Positions 7,149 through 13,302 of a DNA stretch of 15,106 nucleotides are shown here, one piece after another. This DNA comes from DATBIO01 sp036556965 (GTDB lineage: Bacteria; Acidobacteriota; Vicinamibacteria; Fen-336). Within the stretch, counting starts at the first letter, position 1. Each line of letters starts with the position of its first letter. Position numbers and translations under genes: made by a program. Where the stretch lies: positions 1 to 15,106 of the forward strand of contig DATBIO010000264.1 of NCBI GenBank assembly GCA_036556965.1, read 5' to 3'. A model generated the notes under the pieces. It was not told the origin of the DNA and made no database searches. It saw nothing but the letters and a program-made list of their open reading frames with translations.

Positions 7149-8480
7149 ATGCAGCGGCGAACCGTCCTGTCCGGCCTGGCGGCCGTGGCCGCCACCCGCT
7201 GGTCCGGGGGCGCGTACGCGGACGGCCCGGTGCGCGTGAACGCCGGCCGGCTGCGCCGCCGCCTGGAGGAGCTGAGCGTCTTCGGAAGGCCTCCCGGCGG
7301 CACCTTCGCGGACGGCGTCAGCCGGACCGGCTTCTCGGAGGCCGACGTAGCCGCGCGCGCGTACGTCCTGGACCAGATGCGCGCGATCGGCCTCGCCCCC
7401 GGTGTCGACGCCGCGGGGAACATCCGCGGCCTGCGGGCGGGCACGGACGCCGGCGCGAAGCCGATCCTCTTCGGCTCCCACATCGACTCCGTGCGCGGCG
7501 GCGGCAACTTCGACGGTGACGTGGGCTCCATGGGCGCGCTCGAGGTGGCCGCCACCCTGGAGGAGAACGCCGTCCGCACCCGGCATCCGCTCGAGGTGGT
7601 GATCTGGGCCGCCGAGGAGTCGAACTTCGGGAGCGGCCTGCACGGGAGCCGCATGGCCGTCGGCCAGCTCGAGGCGGGGGAGTGGGACCGGGTGCAGGAC
7701 GGCCTGCGCAAGGGCGATGCGCTGCGCCGCATCGGGGGCGATCCCGACCGGATCGCGGAGGCGCGCCGCGCGCCGGGCTCCTTCCACGCCTACCTCGAGC
7801 TGCACATCGAGCAGGGCGGCACGCTCTTCCGCGAGGGCGTCCCCATCGGGGTGGTCGAGGGGATCGTGACCATCGACGACTACGACGTGACGGTGCGCGG
7901 CTTCGCCAACCACGCGGGGACGACGCCCATGGCCGGCCGCCGCGACGCCCTGGTGGCGGCGTCCCGCGTCGTCCTCGCCGTGCGCGAGATCGCGACGGGC
8001 GAGCCCGGAGCGCAGGTGGGCACCGTTGGCCAGATGAGCGTGGCCCCCGGCGCGCCGAACGTCGTTCCCGGGCTCGTCCGCATGACCGTCGAGTTCCGCG
8101 ACCTCTCCGGGGAGAAGGTCACGCGGCTCGGCCAGGCCCTGAAGGAGCGCGCGGCCGCCATCGCCCGGGAGACGTCGGTCGAGATCGAGGTCGCGCACTC
8201 GAGCCGGCACGAGGGGGCGCGGGCGCACCCCGCCGTCCAGGCCGCCATCGAGAAGGCGGCCGGGCGCCTGGGGCTCCGCCACCGGCGCCTGCCCAGCGGG
8301 GCGGGCCACGACGCCCAGATGATGGCCCGGCTCGGTCCCATGGGCATGATCTTCGTGCCCAGCGTGGAGGGCATCAGCCACTCGCCGCGCGAGCTCTCGC
8401 GCTGGGAGGACTGCGCGCGGGGCGCCGACGTGCTCCTGGCCACGATCCTCGAGCTGGACGGGACGGACCGGATCGCCTGA
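7149..8480 (+). CDS. Tat-exported M20-family amidohydrolase, allantoate/N-carbamoyl-amino-acid type
   Basis: This 443-residue zinc hydrolase belongs to the hydantoinase/carbamoylase family (AllC, HyuC and relatives), which remove carbamoyl groups from N-carbamoyl-amino acids, allantoate or ureidoglycolate. Family motifs are in order: GSHIDS (H111), NFDGDVG (D122), AAEESNFGSGLHGSRM (E156/E157), LELHIEQGGTL (H219), NHAGTTPMAGRRDALVAA, NVVPG, SGAGHDAQMMARLGPMGMIF and GISHSPRE (H411). H111, D122, E157, H219 and H411 are the expected metal-site residues. The N-terminus MQRRTVLSGLAAVAA ending in GGAYA looks like a twin-arginine signal, implying folding in the cytoplasm and export; most studied relatives are cytoplasmic. 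ATG 7149 is preferred because CAGGACA lies about ten bases upstream; ATG 7131 adds six residues but has no binding site. The exact substrate cannot be read from the sequence. It is convergent with the DUF2950 gene, 17 bases apart. Confidence 0.9.
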   Translation: MQRRTVLSGLAAVAATRWSGGAYADGPVRVNAGRLRRRLEELSVFGRPPGGTFADGVSRTGFSEADVAARAYVLDQMRAIGLAPGVDAAGNIRGLRAGTDAGAKPILFGSHIDSVRGGGNFDGDVGSMGALEVAATLEENAVRTRHPLEVVIWAAEESNFGSGLHGSRMAVGQLEAGEWDRVQDGLRKGDALRRIGGDPDRIAEARRAPGSFHAYLELHIEQGGTLFREGVPIGVVEGIVTIDDYDVTVRGFANHAGTTPMAGRRDALVAASRVVLAVREIATGEPGAQVGTVGQMSVAPGAPNVVPGLVRMTVEFRDLSGEKVTRLGQALKERAAAIARETSVEIEVAHSSRHEGARAHPAVQAAIEKAAGRLGLRHRRLPSGAGHDAQMMARLGPMGMIFVPSVEGISHSPRELSRWEDCARGADVLLATILELDGTDRIA

Positions 8481-8497
8481 CGCGCGGCGCGGGCGTC

Positions 8498-9433
8498 CTA
8501 GCGGGCGGCGGCCGCCTGCACCGGGCGCCAGGTGGCGTCGGGATCGTAGCGCGTGATCTTCGCCACCGCCGCCGCCGTCTCGGGACCCAGGTCCTTCTCG
8601 TGGGCCACGCCGTCCTGGTTGACGATGAACGTCATCACCCCGGAAGCGTCGTGGTGCACGGGCCAGGCCACGAGGGCGAAGCCGCCCGTCATCTCGCCGT
8701 TCACCACGTAGTCGGCCGCGCCCCCTTTCGCGGACGGGCCCTGGCCCTCGAGGATGCGGAAGTAGTAGCCGTGGAGCGGGGAAGGCCCCTCGCCCTCGCG
8801 GCGCCGGTAGCCCTGCGCGGAGGCCTGCGCCGCCAGGACCCCCAGCGGGCTGCGCGGCTGGCCGCGCCCCGACGGCCAGTAGAGCCCGTTCTGCGTGCCG
8901 GGGTCGCTGCCGAAGCGGCGCGCGTACCGCCCGGCGGGCCGCCCGTCGTGGCCGGTGGCGGCGTAGGCGCGCTGCGCGGCCACGTAGGCGTGCAGGACGC
9001 GGATGACGGCCAGCTCGTTGCGCCCGATGCGGCGGTTCAGGACCTCCTCGCGGCCGGCCGCGGCGTCGAACGACCACCCGGCCTTTCCCTTGACGATGGG
9101 CACCGGGAACGGCCACGCCTCGTTGCCGAGGACCAGCTCCTTGCGCTCGGGGCCGAGGTCGCCCAGCCGCCAGCCCTCCGCCGCCGCGGCCAGGAACACC
9201 TCGCGGTTCCTCCGTCCCGTGGCGGCGTCGGAGGTGTCCACGAGGCCCTGTCCCTCGGGGCCGAAGAGGGCGACGAGCGCGCCCAGGTCGTTCGCCTTGA
9301 CCACGTCGACCAGCGCGCGGACGGCCTCTTCCGGAGTGGCGAAGGTGCGCGGGCCCGCTCCCTCGGCACGCCCGGCCGCGGGCAGCAGGAGCGCGGCGGC
9401 CGCCGCGAGCAGCGCCCCCCGCGCCGAGCGCAC
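8498..9433 (-). CDS. Exported DUF2950-family protein
   Basis: This 311-residue protein starts with a Sec-type signal (MRSARGALLAAAAALLLPAA, cleavage near GRA-EG). It shows features I associate with DUF2950: FATPEEAVRALVDVVKAND, a central GLYWPSGRGQPRSPLGVLAA, HGYYFRILEGQG, DYVVNGEMTGGFALVAWPV and FIVNQDGVAHEKDLG near the C-terminus. The family has no established biochemical role; members are predicted to be periplasmic and are often encoded beside DUF3300 proteins, as here. The GTG at 9433 was chosen because it begins the signal peptide and has GGAG seven bases upstream. It lies 17 bases after the DUF3300 stop codon, so the two genes are almost certainly one operon with this gene second. Confidence 0.9.
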   Translation of the reverse strand: MRSARGALLAAAAALLLPAAGRAEGAGPRTFATPEEAVRALVDVVKANDLGALVALFGPEGQGLVDTSDAATGRRNREVFLAAAAEGWRLGDLGPERKELVLGNEAWPFPVPIVKGKAGWSFDAAAGREEVLNRRIGRNELAVIRVLHAYVAAQRAYAATGHDGRPAGRYARRFGSDPGTQNGLYWPSGRGQPRSPLGVLAAQASAQGYRRREGEGPSPLHGYYFRILEGQGPSAKGGAADYVVNGEMTGGFALVAWPVHHDASGVMTFIVNQDGVAHEKDLGPETAAAVAKITRYDPDATWRPVQAAAAR

Positions 9434-9450
9434 GGTGCGGCTCCAGCCCC

Positions 9451-10680
9451 TCAACGCCGGCGGCTCCCGCCGCCCGAGCGGCTGCGGCTGCCGCGCGAGC
9501 TGGCGGACCGCGTCGAGCTGCCGCTCGAGTAGCCCGAGAAGGCGTCGGAGCGCGTGCCGCTGCGCTCCGCGCTGCGCGTGCTGCGCGCGCTCTGCGTCGA
9601 GGCCGAGGTGGTCGAGGTCCGCGCCGAGGACGTCGCGCCCGAGGCGCGCGCCTCCTGCGCCCGCCCCTGCGCCTCCGTGCGGCGCTGGTCGCGCTGGGCC
9701 TGGGCCTCCGGCGTGCCGCGCGCCTCCTGGCGCTGGGTGCGCTGCTCCTGCGCGCTCCCCGACCGCTCGCCGCGCTGCTCGCGCGCGTCCTCCGAACGCT
9801 CGCCGCGCTGCTCGCGCGCGTCCTCCGCCCGCTCGGAGCGCTCGCCCGCCATGTCCTCCCGGTGGTCCGCGTAGTCCTCGCGCGCGTCTTCGCGGTTCTC
9901 GTACCAGTCCTCGCGCGCGTCCTCGCGGTCGTCGTACCAGTCGTCCCACCCGTCGTTGTACATGTAGGCGCCGCCGTGCCAGCCGTACGGCCCGTAGTAG
10001 TAGTTGTTGTCGATGGCCGCGCCGATGGCGATGCCGGCGGCGAAGCCGATCACGGCCGCCGCCGCCTCGTCGTCGTCGTCGTCCTCCTGCACCACCACGG
10101 TCGTGGTGGCGGGCTGCGTGTAGACCACCTGCGGGTTGTACTGCGGCACGTAGACCACCTGCGGGTTGGCGGGCTCGATCACGATCACCTGCTCGCCGCC
10201 CTTCGTGGTCTGCGTCTCCACCGTCTGCTGGGGCGTGCTCCTCAGGTTCCCCGCCGCCTGGCTCTGCTTCCGCAGCCGCTGGATGCTGTCGAACACCGCC
10301 CCGCGGTCCACCGCGAAGGCCCCCCCCAGCTGGGACGTCCACGTGAGGTTTCCGGCCATCAGGTCCACCACCTGGGGGAAGGGAGCCAGGGCCACGAAGC
10401 TCGGCTCGAAGCCTGCCTGCTGGGCCGCCTTCTGCAGCTCGCTGCCCTTCAGCGTCGAGTTCTGCTTCAGCCACGCGGCGAGCTCGCCGACCTTGCGGGA
10501 GTTCGAGGCGCAGAGCAGCATCTGCGCGAGGAGCTGGTCGGGGTAGAGCGCCACCGGCGCGAGCAGCTGGTCGAGGTAGGCGGGGGAGAGGGCGCCCTGG
10601 TCCTGGGCCCGTGTCGGGCTGGCCGGCAGGGCCAGGGTCGCGAGCGCCGCGATTCCTACGAGTGCTTTCCACCTGGGCAT
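9451..10680 (-). CDS. Exported DUF3300-family protein with Arg/Glu/Asp-rich repeats
   Basis: This 409-residue protein has a Sec signal (KALVGIAALATLALPASPTRA). A DUF3300 domain follows, at about residues 30-195: LLAPVALYPDQLLAQMLL, LKGSELQKAAQQAGFEPS, FPQVVDLM, FDSIQRLRKQSQAAGNL, IEPANPQVVYVPQYNPQVVY. An acidic run (EDDDDDE) precedes a Gly/Ala hydrophobic stretch (AAAAVIGFAAGIAIGAAI) and a Tyr/Trp/Gly-rich segment (NNYYYGPYGWHGG). The C-terminal third is low complexity: 11-residue repeats rich in Arg, Glu and Asp (REDARED, EDAREQRGERS), then a Ser/Arg-rich tail. The function of the family is unknown. AGGAGG lies five bases before the ATG. It is the first gene of the DUF3300-DUF2950 operon, and its leader region contains a 9-bp inverted repeat. 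The repeat tail could form a helical rod or bind polyanions; that is inference. Confidence 0.92.
   Translation of the reverse strand: MPRWKALVGIAALATLALPASPTRAQDQGALSPAYLDQLLAPVALYPDQLLAQMLLCASNSRKVGELAAWLKQNSTLKGSELQKAAQQAGFEPSFVALAPFPQVVDLMAGNLTWTSQLGGAFAVDRGAVFDSIQRLRKQSQAAGNLRSTPQQTVETQTTKGGEQVIVIEPANPQVVYVPQYNPQVVYTQPATTTVVVQEDDDDDEAAAAVIGFAAGIAIGAAIDNNYYYGPYGWHGGAYMYNDGWDDWYDDREDAREDWYENREDAREDYADHREDMAGERSERAEDAREQRGERSEDAREQRGERSGSAQEQRTQRQEARGTPEAQAQRDQRRTEAQGRAQEARASGATSSARTSTTSASTQSARSTRSAERSGTRSDAFSGYSSGSSTRSASSRGSRSRSGGGSRRR
9764..9829 (-). repeat. Two tandem 33-bp repeats inside the DUF3300 gene
   Basis: Copies at 9764-9796 and 9797-9829 differ only in the last two bases. On the coding strand each encodes an 11-residue unit of the type EDAREQRGERS. 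The near-identity at DNA level points to recent duplication or homogenisation rather than old divergence. Confidence 0.85.
9875..9940 (-). repeat. Second pair of tandem 33-bp repeats inside the DUF3300 gene
   Basis: Copies at 9875-9907 and 9908-9940 differ at three of 33 bases. Each encodes an 11-residue unit containing REDARED followed by aromatic residues (WY or YA). The pair shares its period and the REDARE core with the repeats at 9764-9829, from which it is separated by 45 bases. Confidence 0.8.
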
Positions 10681-10713
10681 GGCCGCCTCCTGCGAAGACT
10701 ACGGTCTCACGTC

Positions 10714-10743
10714 CCCGTGGCGCACCACAAGAGCCGCCACGGG
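10714..10743. promoter_or_regulatory. Perfect 9-bp inverted repeat upstream of DUF3300
   Basis: CCCGTGGCG (10714-10722) and CGCCACGGG (10735-10743) are perfect inverted copies separated by 12 bases. The element lies 34 bases before the DUF3300 ATG, in the 180-base region between the divergent DUF3300 and racemase genes. It could be an operator for a dimeric regulator or a hairpin in the DUF3300 leader. I could not identify convincing -35/-10 boxes around it. Confidence 0.45.
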
Positions 10744-10798
10744 CAGCGCCACACCCGCGCGGGTCCGTGGACGGCGGGCTCGACGCCGCGTCCGAGCT

Positions 10799-10826
10799 CC
10801 CGTCCTCGCTCGCCAGCGAGGGCGGG
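10799..10826. promoter_or_regulatory. Long GC hairpin upstream of the racemase gene
   Basis: Bases 10799-10810 pair with 10815-10826 around a 4-base loop (CGCC), a 12-bp stem with one G-T pair; its core is CTCGCT/AGCGAG. It ends 34 bases before the racemase ATG. A TATGTT that could be a -10 follows at 10834-10839. The hairpin could be an operator, a leader structure or a terminator for upstream readthrough. Confidence 0.4.
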
Positions 10827-10860
10827 GAAGCGGTATGTTTTCCGTCACCACGGAGTGTCC

Positions 10861-11589
10861 ATGAAACACCTCGGCATCCTCGCGCACAGCGTCGAAGGGG
10901 CCTCCCTCTGCCTCCGGGCCTTTTGCCAGGAAGGTTTCCGCGAGCTGGGCCCGCACGACCATCCGGACGTGACGCTGGACTGCACGGCCATGGCGCGCAG
11001 CATGGCGGCGTGGGAGCAGGGAGACCACGCCGCCGTCCGCAGGACGCTGGCCGCCAACGCGGAGCGGCTGGCCCGCGCCGGCGCCGACTTCTTCGTGTGC
11101 CCGGACAACACCGCCCACATGGCCCTGGAGCGGCCGGGAGAGCCGTTCGCGCTGCCCGGCCTGCACATCGCGGAGGTGGTGGCCGACCGCGCCGCGCGCG
11201 ACGGCCGGCAGCGCGTCGGCGTGCTCGGCACGCGCTACACGATGGAAGGCCCGGTCTATCCGAGGACGCTGAAGGCCCGCGGCATCGCCGCGGAGGTGCC
11301 GGAGGCGGCCGACCGCGCCGCCGTCAACACCATCATCTTCGACGAGCTGGTGAACGGCGTCTTCACCGACCGCTCCCGCCAGGAGTACGTCCGCATCATC
11401 GAGCGCCTGGCGGCACGGGGCTGCGACGCCGTCGCCCTCGTGTGCACGGAGATCCCGCTCCTGGTGACGCCCGAGGCCTCGCCCCTGCCCACGCTGGACT
11501 CGACGCGCCTGCTGGCCCGCGCCGCCTTCGAGGTGGCCGCGGGCCAACGGGCCATGCCCACCTGGCGCGGCGGACCGGTCGCGGGCTGA
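10861..11589 (+). CDS. Aspartate/glutamate racemase family protein
   Basis: This 242-residue cytoplasmic protein has the Asp/Glu racemase layout. The N-terminal strand is KHLGILAHSVEGA, the first half ends in FFVCPDNTAHM (residues 77-87), and the second half has GVLGTRYTME, FDELVNGVF and LVCTEIPLL with C195. In classical members two cysteines act as paired acid/base residues, the first in a PCNTAH motif. Here the corresponding residue is Asp82 (PDNTAH), with Cys80 two residues earlier, while the second Cys is kept. Such a change could alter substrate or stereochemical preference, or make the enzyme something other than a racemase. GGAG at 10852-10855 is five bases before the ATG. It is transcribed alone, divergent from DUF3300 and convergent with dodecin. 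Family assignment is firm; substrate is not. Confidence 0.9.
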   Translation: MKHLGILAHSVEGASLCLRAFCQEGFRELGPHDHPDVTLDCTAMARSMAAWEQGDHAAVRRTLAANAERLARAGADFFVCPDNTAHMALERPGEPFALPGLHIAEVVADRAARDGRQRVGVLGTRYTMEGPVYPRTLKARGIAAEVPEAADRAAVNTIIFDELVNGVFTDRSRQEYVRIIERLAARGCDAVALVCTEIPLLVTPEASPLPTLDSTRLLARAAFEVAAGQRAMPTWRGGPVAG

Positions 11590-11611
11590 GCCGGGGCAGG
11601 GCGGGCGGGGT

Positions 11612-11818
11612 CTACTCCAGGACGAAGGTGACGAGCATGTTCACCTGGTAGGACACGATCTTCCCGTCCTTCACGTCGAGCCGCTGCTCCTTCACCCAGG
11701 CCGAGCCGATGTTGCGCAGCGTCTTGCTGGCGCGGGCGATGCCCGCCTGGATCGCGTCCTCGAAGCTCTTGTCCGACTTCGCGCTGATCTCGGAAACCTT
11801 GGCGACGCTCGTGGCCAT
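11612..11818 (-). CDS. Dodecin family flavin-binding protein
   Basis: This 68-residue protein matches dodecin along its length: VAKVSEISAKSDKSFEDAI, GIARASKTLRNIGSAWVKEQ, and GKIVSYQVNMLVTFVLE at the C-terminus. Dodecins assemble into hollow 12-subunit shells that hold flavins, or sometimes CoA-type ligands, and are thought to buffer or store free flavin in the cytoplasm. Trp41 and Gln58 are the residues expected to stack on and contact the flavin. ATG 11818 was chosen because AGGAGG (11829-11824 on this strand) is five bases upstream; the GTG two codons earlier overlaps that site. It is the last of three minus-strand genes (GNAT, VOC, dodecin), 57 bases after the VOC gene, and each has its own strong binding site. 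Confidence 0.95.
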   Translation of the reverse strand: MATSVAKVSEISAKSDKSFEDAIQAGIARASKTLRNIGSAWVKEQRLDVKDGKIVSYQVNMLVTFVLE

Positions 11819-11875
11819 GACCACCTCCTGAGAGCCTGACGTCCTGCGGGGGGTTGGCGGGCGGCCCGCGGCCGC

Positions 11876-12253
11876 TCAGCCGTTCACGATGCAGAGTATG
11901 TTCTCGTCCGGGTCCTTGAACCAGGCCACCTGCATGCCGTCCGACACGTGCACGTCGCCGCGCAGGGTCGTGTTCGGCATCTCGTAGTGCTCGAAGCCGA
12001 CGCCCTTGGCCCCCAGGGCCTGGACGATCTCGTCGAGGTCGCTTCCCACGGCCCAGGTGGCGGCGGTGGCCTTGTTGGTGCCGGCGAAGTCGGACCTGTA
12101 GACCAGGATGCTCGAGCGGCCGCTCTTGAGCGACAGGACCTCGTTCTCGCGGTTCTCCACCAGCTCGAAGCCGAGCGTGTCCTGGTAGAAGTGCCGCGCC
12201 CTCTCGATGTCCTTCACGGGGATGGTGGCGATGGCGTCGTTGTCGCGGAGCAT
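11876..12253 (-). CDS. VOC superfamily (glyoxalase/bleomycin resistance-like) protein
   Basis: This 125-residue protein is a single VOC unit: an N-terminal strand and helix (AIATIPVKDIERARHFYQDT) followed by LGFELVE, SGRSSILVYRS, DLDEIVQALGAKGV and the C-terminal WFKDPDENILCIVNG. The DPD-N-I ending is typical of the superfamily. The usual metal-ligand His near the N-terminus and the Glu near the C-terminus are not apparent, so glyoxalase I activity is unlikely; a binding or dioxygenase-like role cannot be told apart. ATG 12253 was chosen for an AGGAGG five bases upstream (12264-12259). An in-frame ATG at 12298 has a weaker GAGGGG and would add 15 residues not expected in the family; a 6-bp hairpin at 12274-12289 lies in that stretch. 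Confidence 0.9.
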   Translation of the reverse strand: MLRDNDAIATIPVKDIERARHFYQDTLGFELVENRENEVLSLKSGRSSILVYRSDFAGTNKATAATWAVGSDLDEIVQALGAKGVGFEHYEMPNTTLRGDVHVSDGMQVAWFKDPDENILCIVNG

Positions 12254-12359
12254 GAGGACCTCCTCGTCGATAAGGGGACCTCCGTCCCCAAGCTCCATGG
12301 TCGGCCCCTCGAGGCGGACCGGGCGCGGTCGGCGCGCTTTTCCGGCGAGGGCGCGCCCG

Positions 12360-13142
12360 TCAGCGGAGGTACAGCACCTCGCAGGTGCCCGCGGGGCGGT
12401 AGCCGAGCCGCTCGGCCAGGCGCTGCGACACGGGGTTTGACGCGTTCCAGCAGGGCGTGAGGCCCGCCTCCAGGCAGGCCAGCATCAGGCGGGCCGCGGC
12501 GGCCGCGGCCAGGCCCTGGCCGCGGAACGCCGGGCGCGTGGCGATGGCCACCTCGACCGCGGTCGCCGACCGCGCGTAGGAGGTGGCGGCGGCGGCCAGG
12601 TCGTCCCCGGCGCGGACGCCGAAGCCGATCCCGTGCGCGGCGAAGGCCTCCGCCGAGGCATAGACCTGCAGGGCGTGCGGCTCGAGCGCGGCGTCGAGCC
12701 GGCCCGCGAGGGTGGCGTCGATCTCCGCCATGCTGAAGCCCGCGGGGAGGCGTGAGGCCAGGGCGCGCAGCGCGTCCCTGGACAGGCCCGACGCGTCGAA
12801 GGCGCGCATGGGCCGGTCACCCAGGCGCGCGCCGTGCACGTCGAGCAGCAGGCGGCGCCAGGCGGGGTCGTTGCCGTAGATCAGCTCGCGCTCGGGGGTG
12901 GCCGTCGCCACCAGGTCACGGGCGCGGAGGGCGTCGGGGTCGCCGCCGAAGAGCTCGTAGCAGCCCACGGAGATCCGGGCCGCGCGCGGCGCCTCGGCGT
13001 CGTCGGCCCGCACCGTGCCCACGCTGCCCTCGAGGGCGGCCTCCACGACCGCCCGCAGCGCCGCGTGCGCGGCGAAGAGCGGCGCGAGGGGCCGCCGGTC
13101 GCCACCGGCCAGGGGCCGTCCGCCCACGCCGGGAGTCGTCAT
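12360..13142 (-). CDS. GNAT-family N-acetyltransferase
   Basis: This 260-residue protein has a variable N-terminal half (ARISVGCYELFGGDPDALRA, LIYGNDPAWRRLLLDVHG) and a C-terminal GNAT domain. The acetyl-CoA loop is in VEVAIATRPAFRGQGLAAAA (R-G-Q-G-L-A), and the closing motif is CWNASNPVSQRLAERLGYRP. The two-part layout and the CW-A-NP-S ending resemble the GNAT acetyltransferase family of Pfam PF12746, from memory. It would transfer an acetyl group from acetyl-CoA to an unknown amine in the cytoplasm. ATG 13142 was chosen because AGGAGG (13159-13154) is upstream, though 11 bases is a long spacing; upstream in-frame sequence runs into the divergent secreted-protein gene. The gap of 106 bases to the VOC gene downstream suggests a loose cluster rather than a tight operon. 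Confidence 0.88.
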   Translation of the reverse strand: MTTPGVGGRPLAGGDRRPLAPLFAAHAALRAVVEAALEGSVGTVRADDAEAPRAARISVGCYELFGGDPDALRARDLVATATPERELIYGNDPAWRRLLLDVHGARLGDRPMRAFDASGLSRDALRALASRLPAGFSMAEIDATLAGRLDAALEPHALQVYASAEAFAAHGIGFGVRAGDDLAAAATSYARSATAVEVAIATRPAFRGQGLAAAAAARLMLACLEAGLTPCWNASNPVSQRLAERLGYRPAGTCEVLYLR

Positions 13143-13302
13143 GGATGCCCGAGCCTCCTGCCCCCGCCGCGATTCTGGACCGGGCCGGGCGCCGGGGTGC
13201 AACCGGGGCAAGCGTGATCCCGCGCACGCGTTCCTCCGATTCCCGGGGGCGCGGCGAGCCGATTCCGGGCCCGATGACGCCTTACCGGGCAGGAGGGCAT
13301 CC

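Noticed and set aside
9764..9940. Short repeats as a CRISPR array
   Set aside because: The units are directly adjacent 33-bp coding repeats with no spacers, in frame within the DUF3300 gene.
12254..12298. Longer start of the VOC protein at 12298
   Set aside because: The ATG at 12253 has a better-placed AGGAGG and fits the usual family start; the longer form remains possible but less likely.
13015..13302. Upstream extension of the secreted protein to 13015
   Set aside because: It overlaps the acetyltransferase gene, and the signal peptide with AGGAGG fixes the start at 13303.
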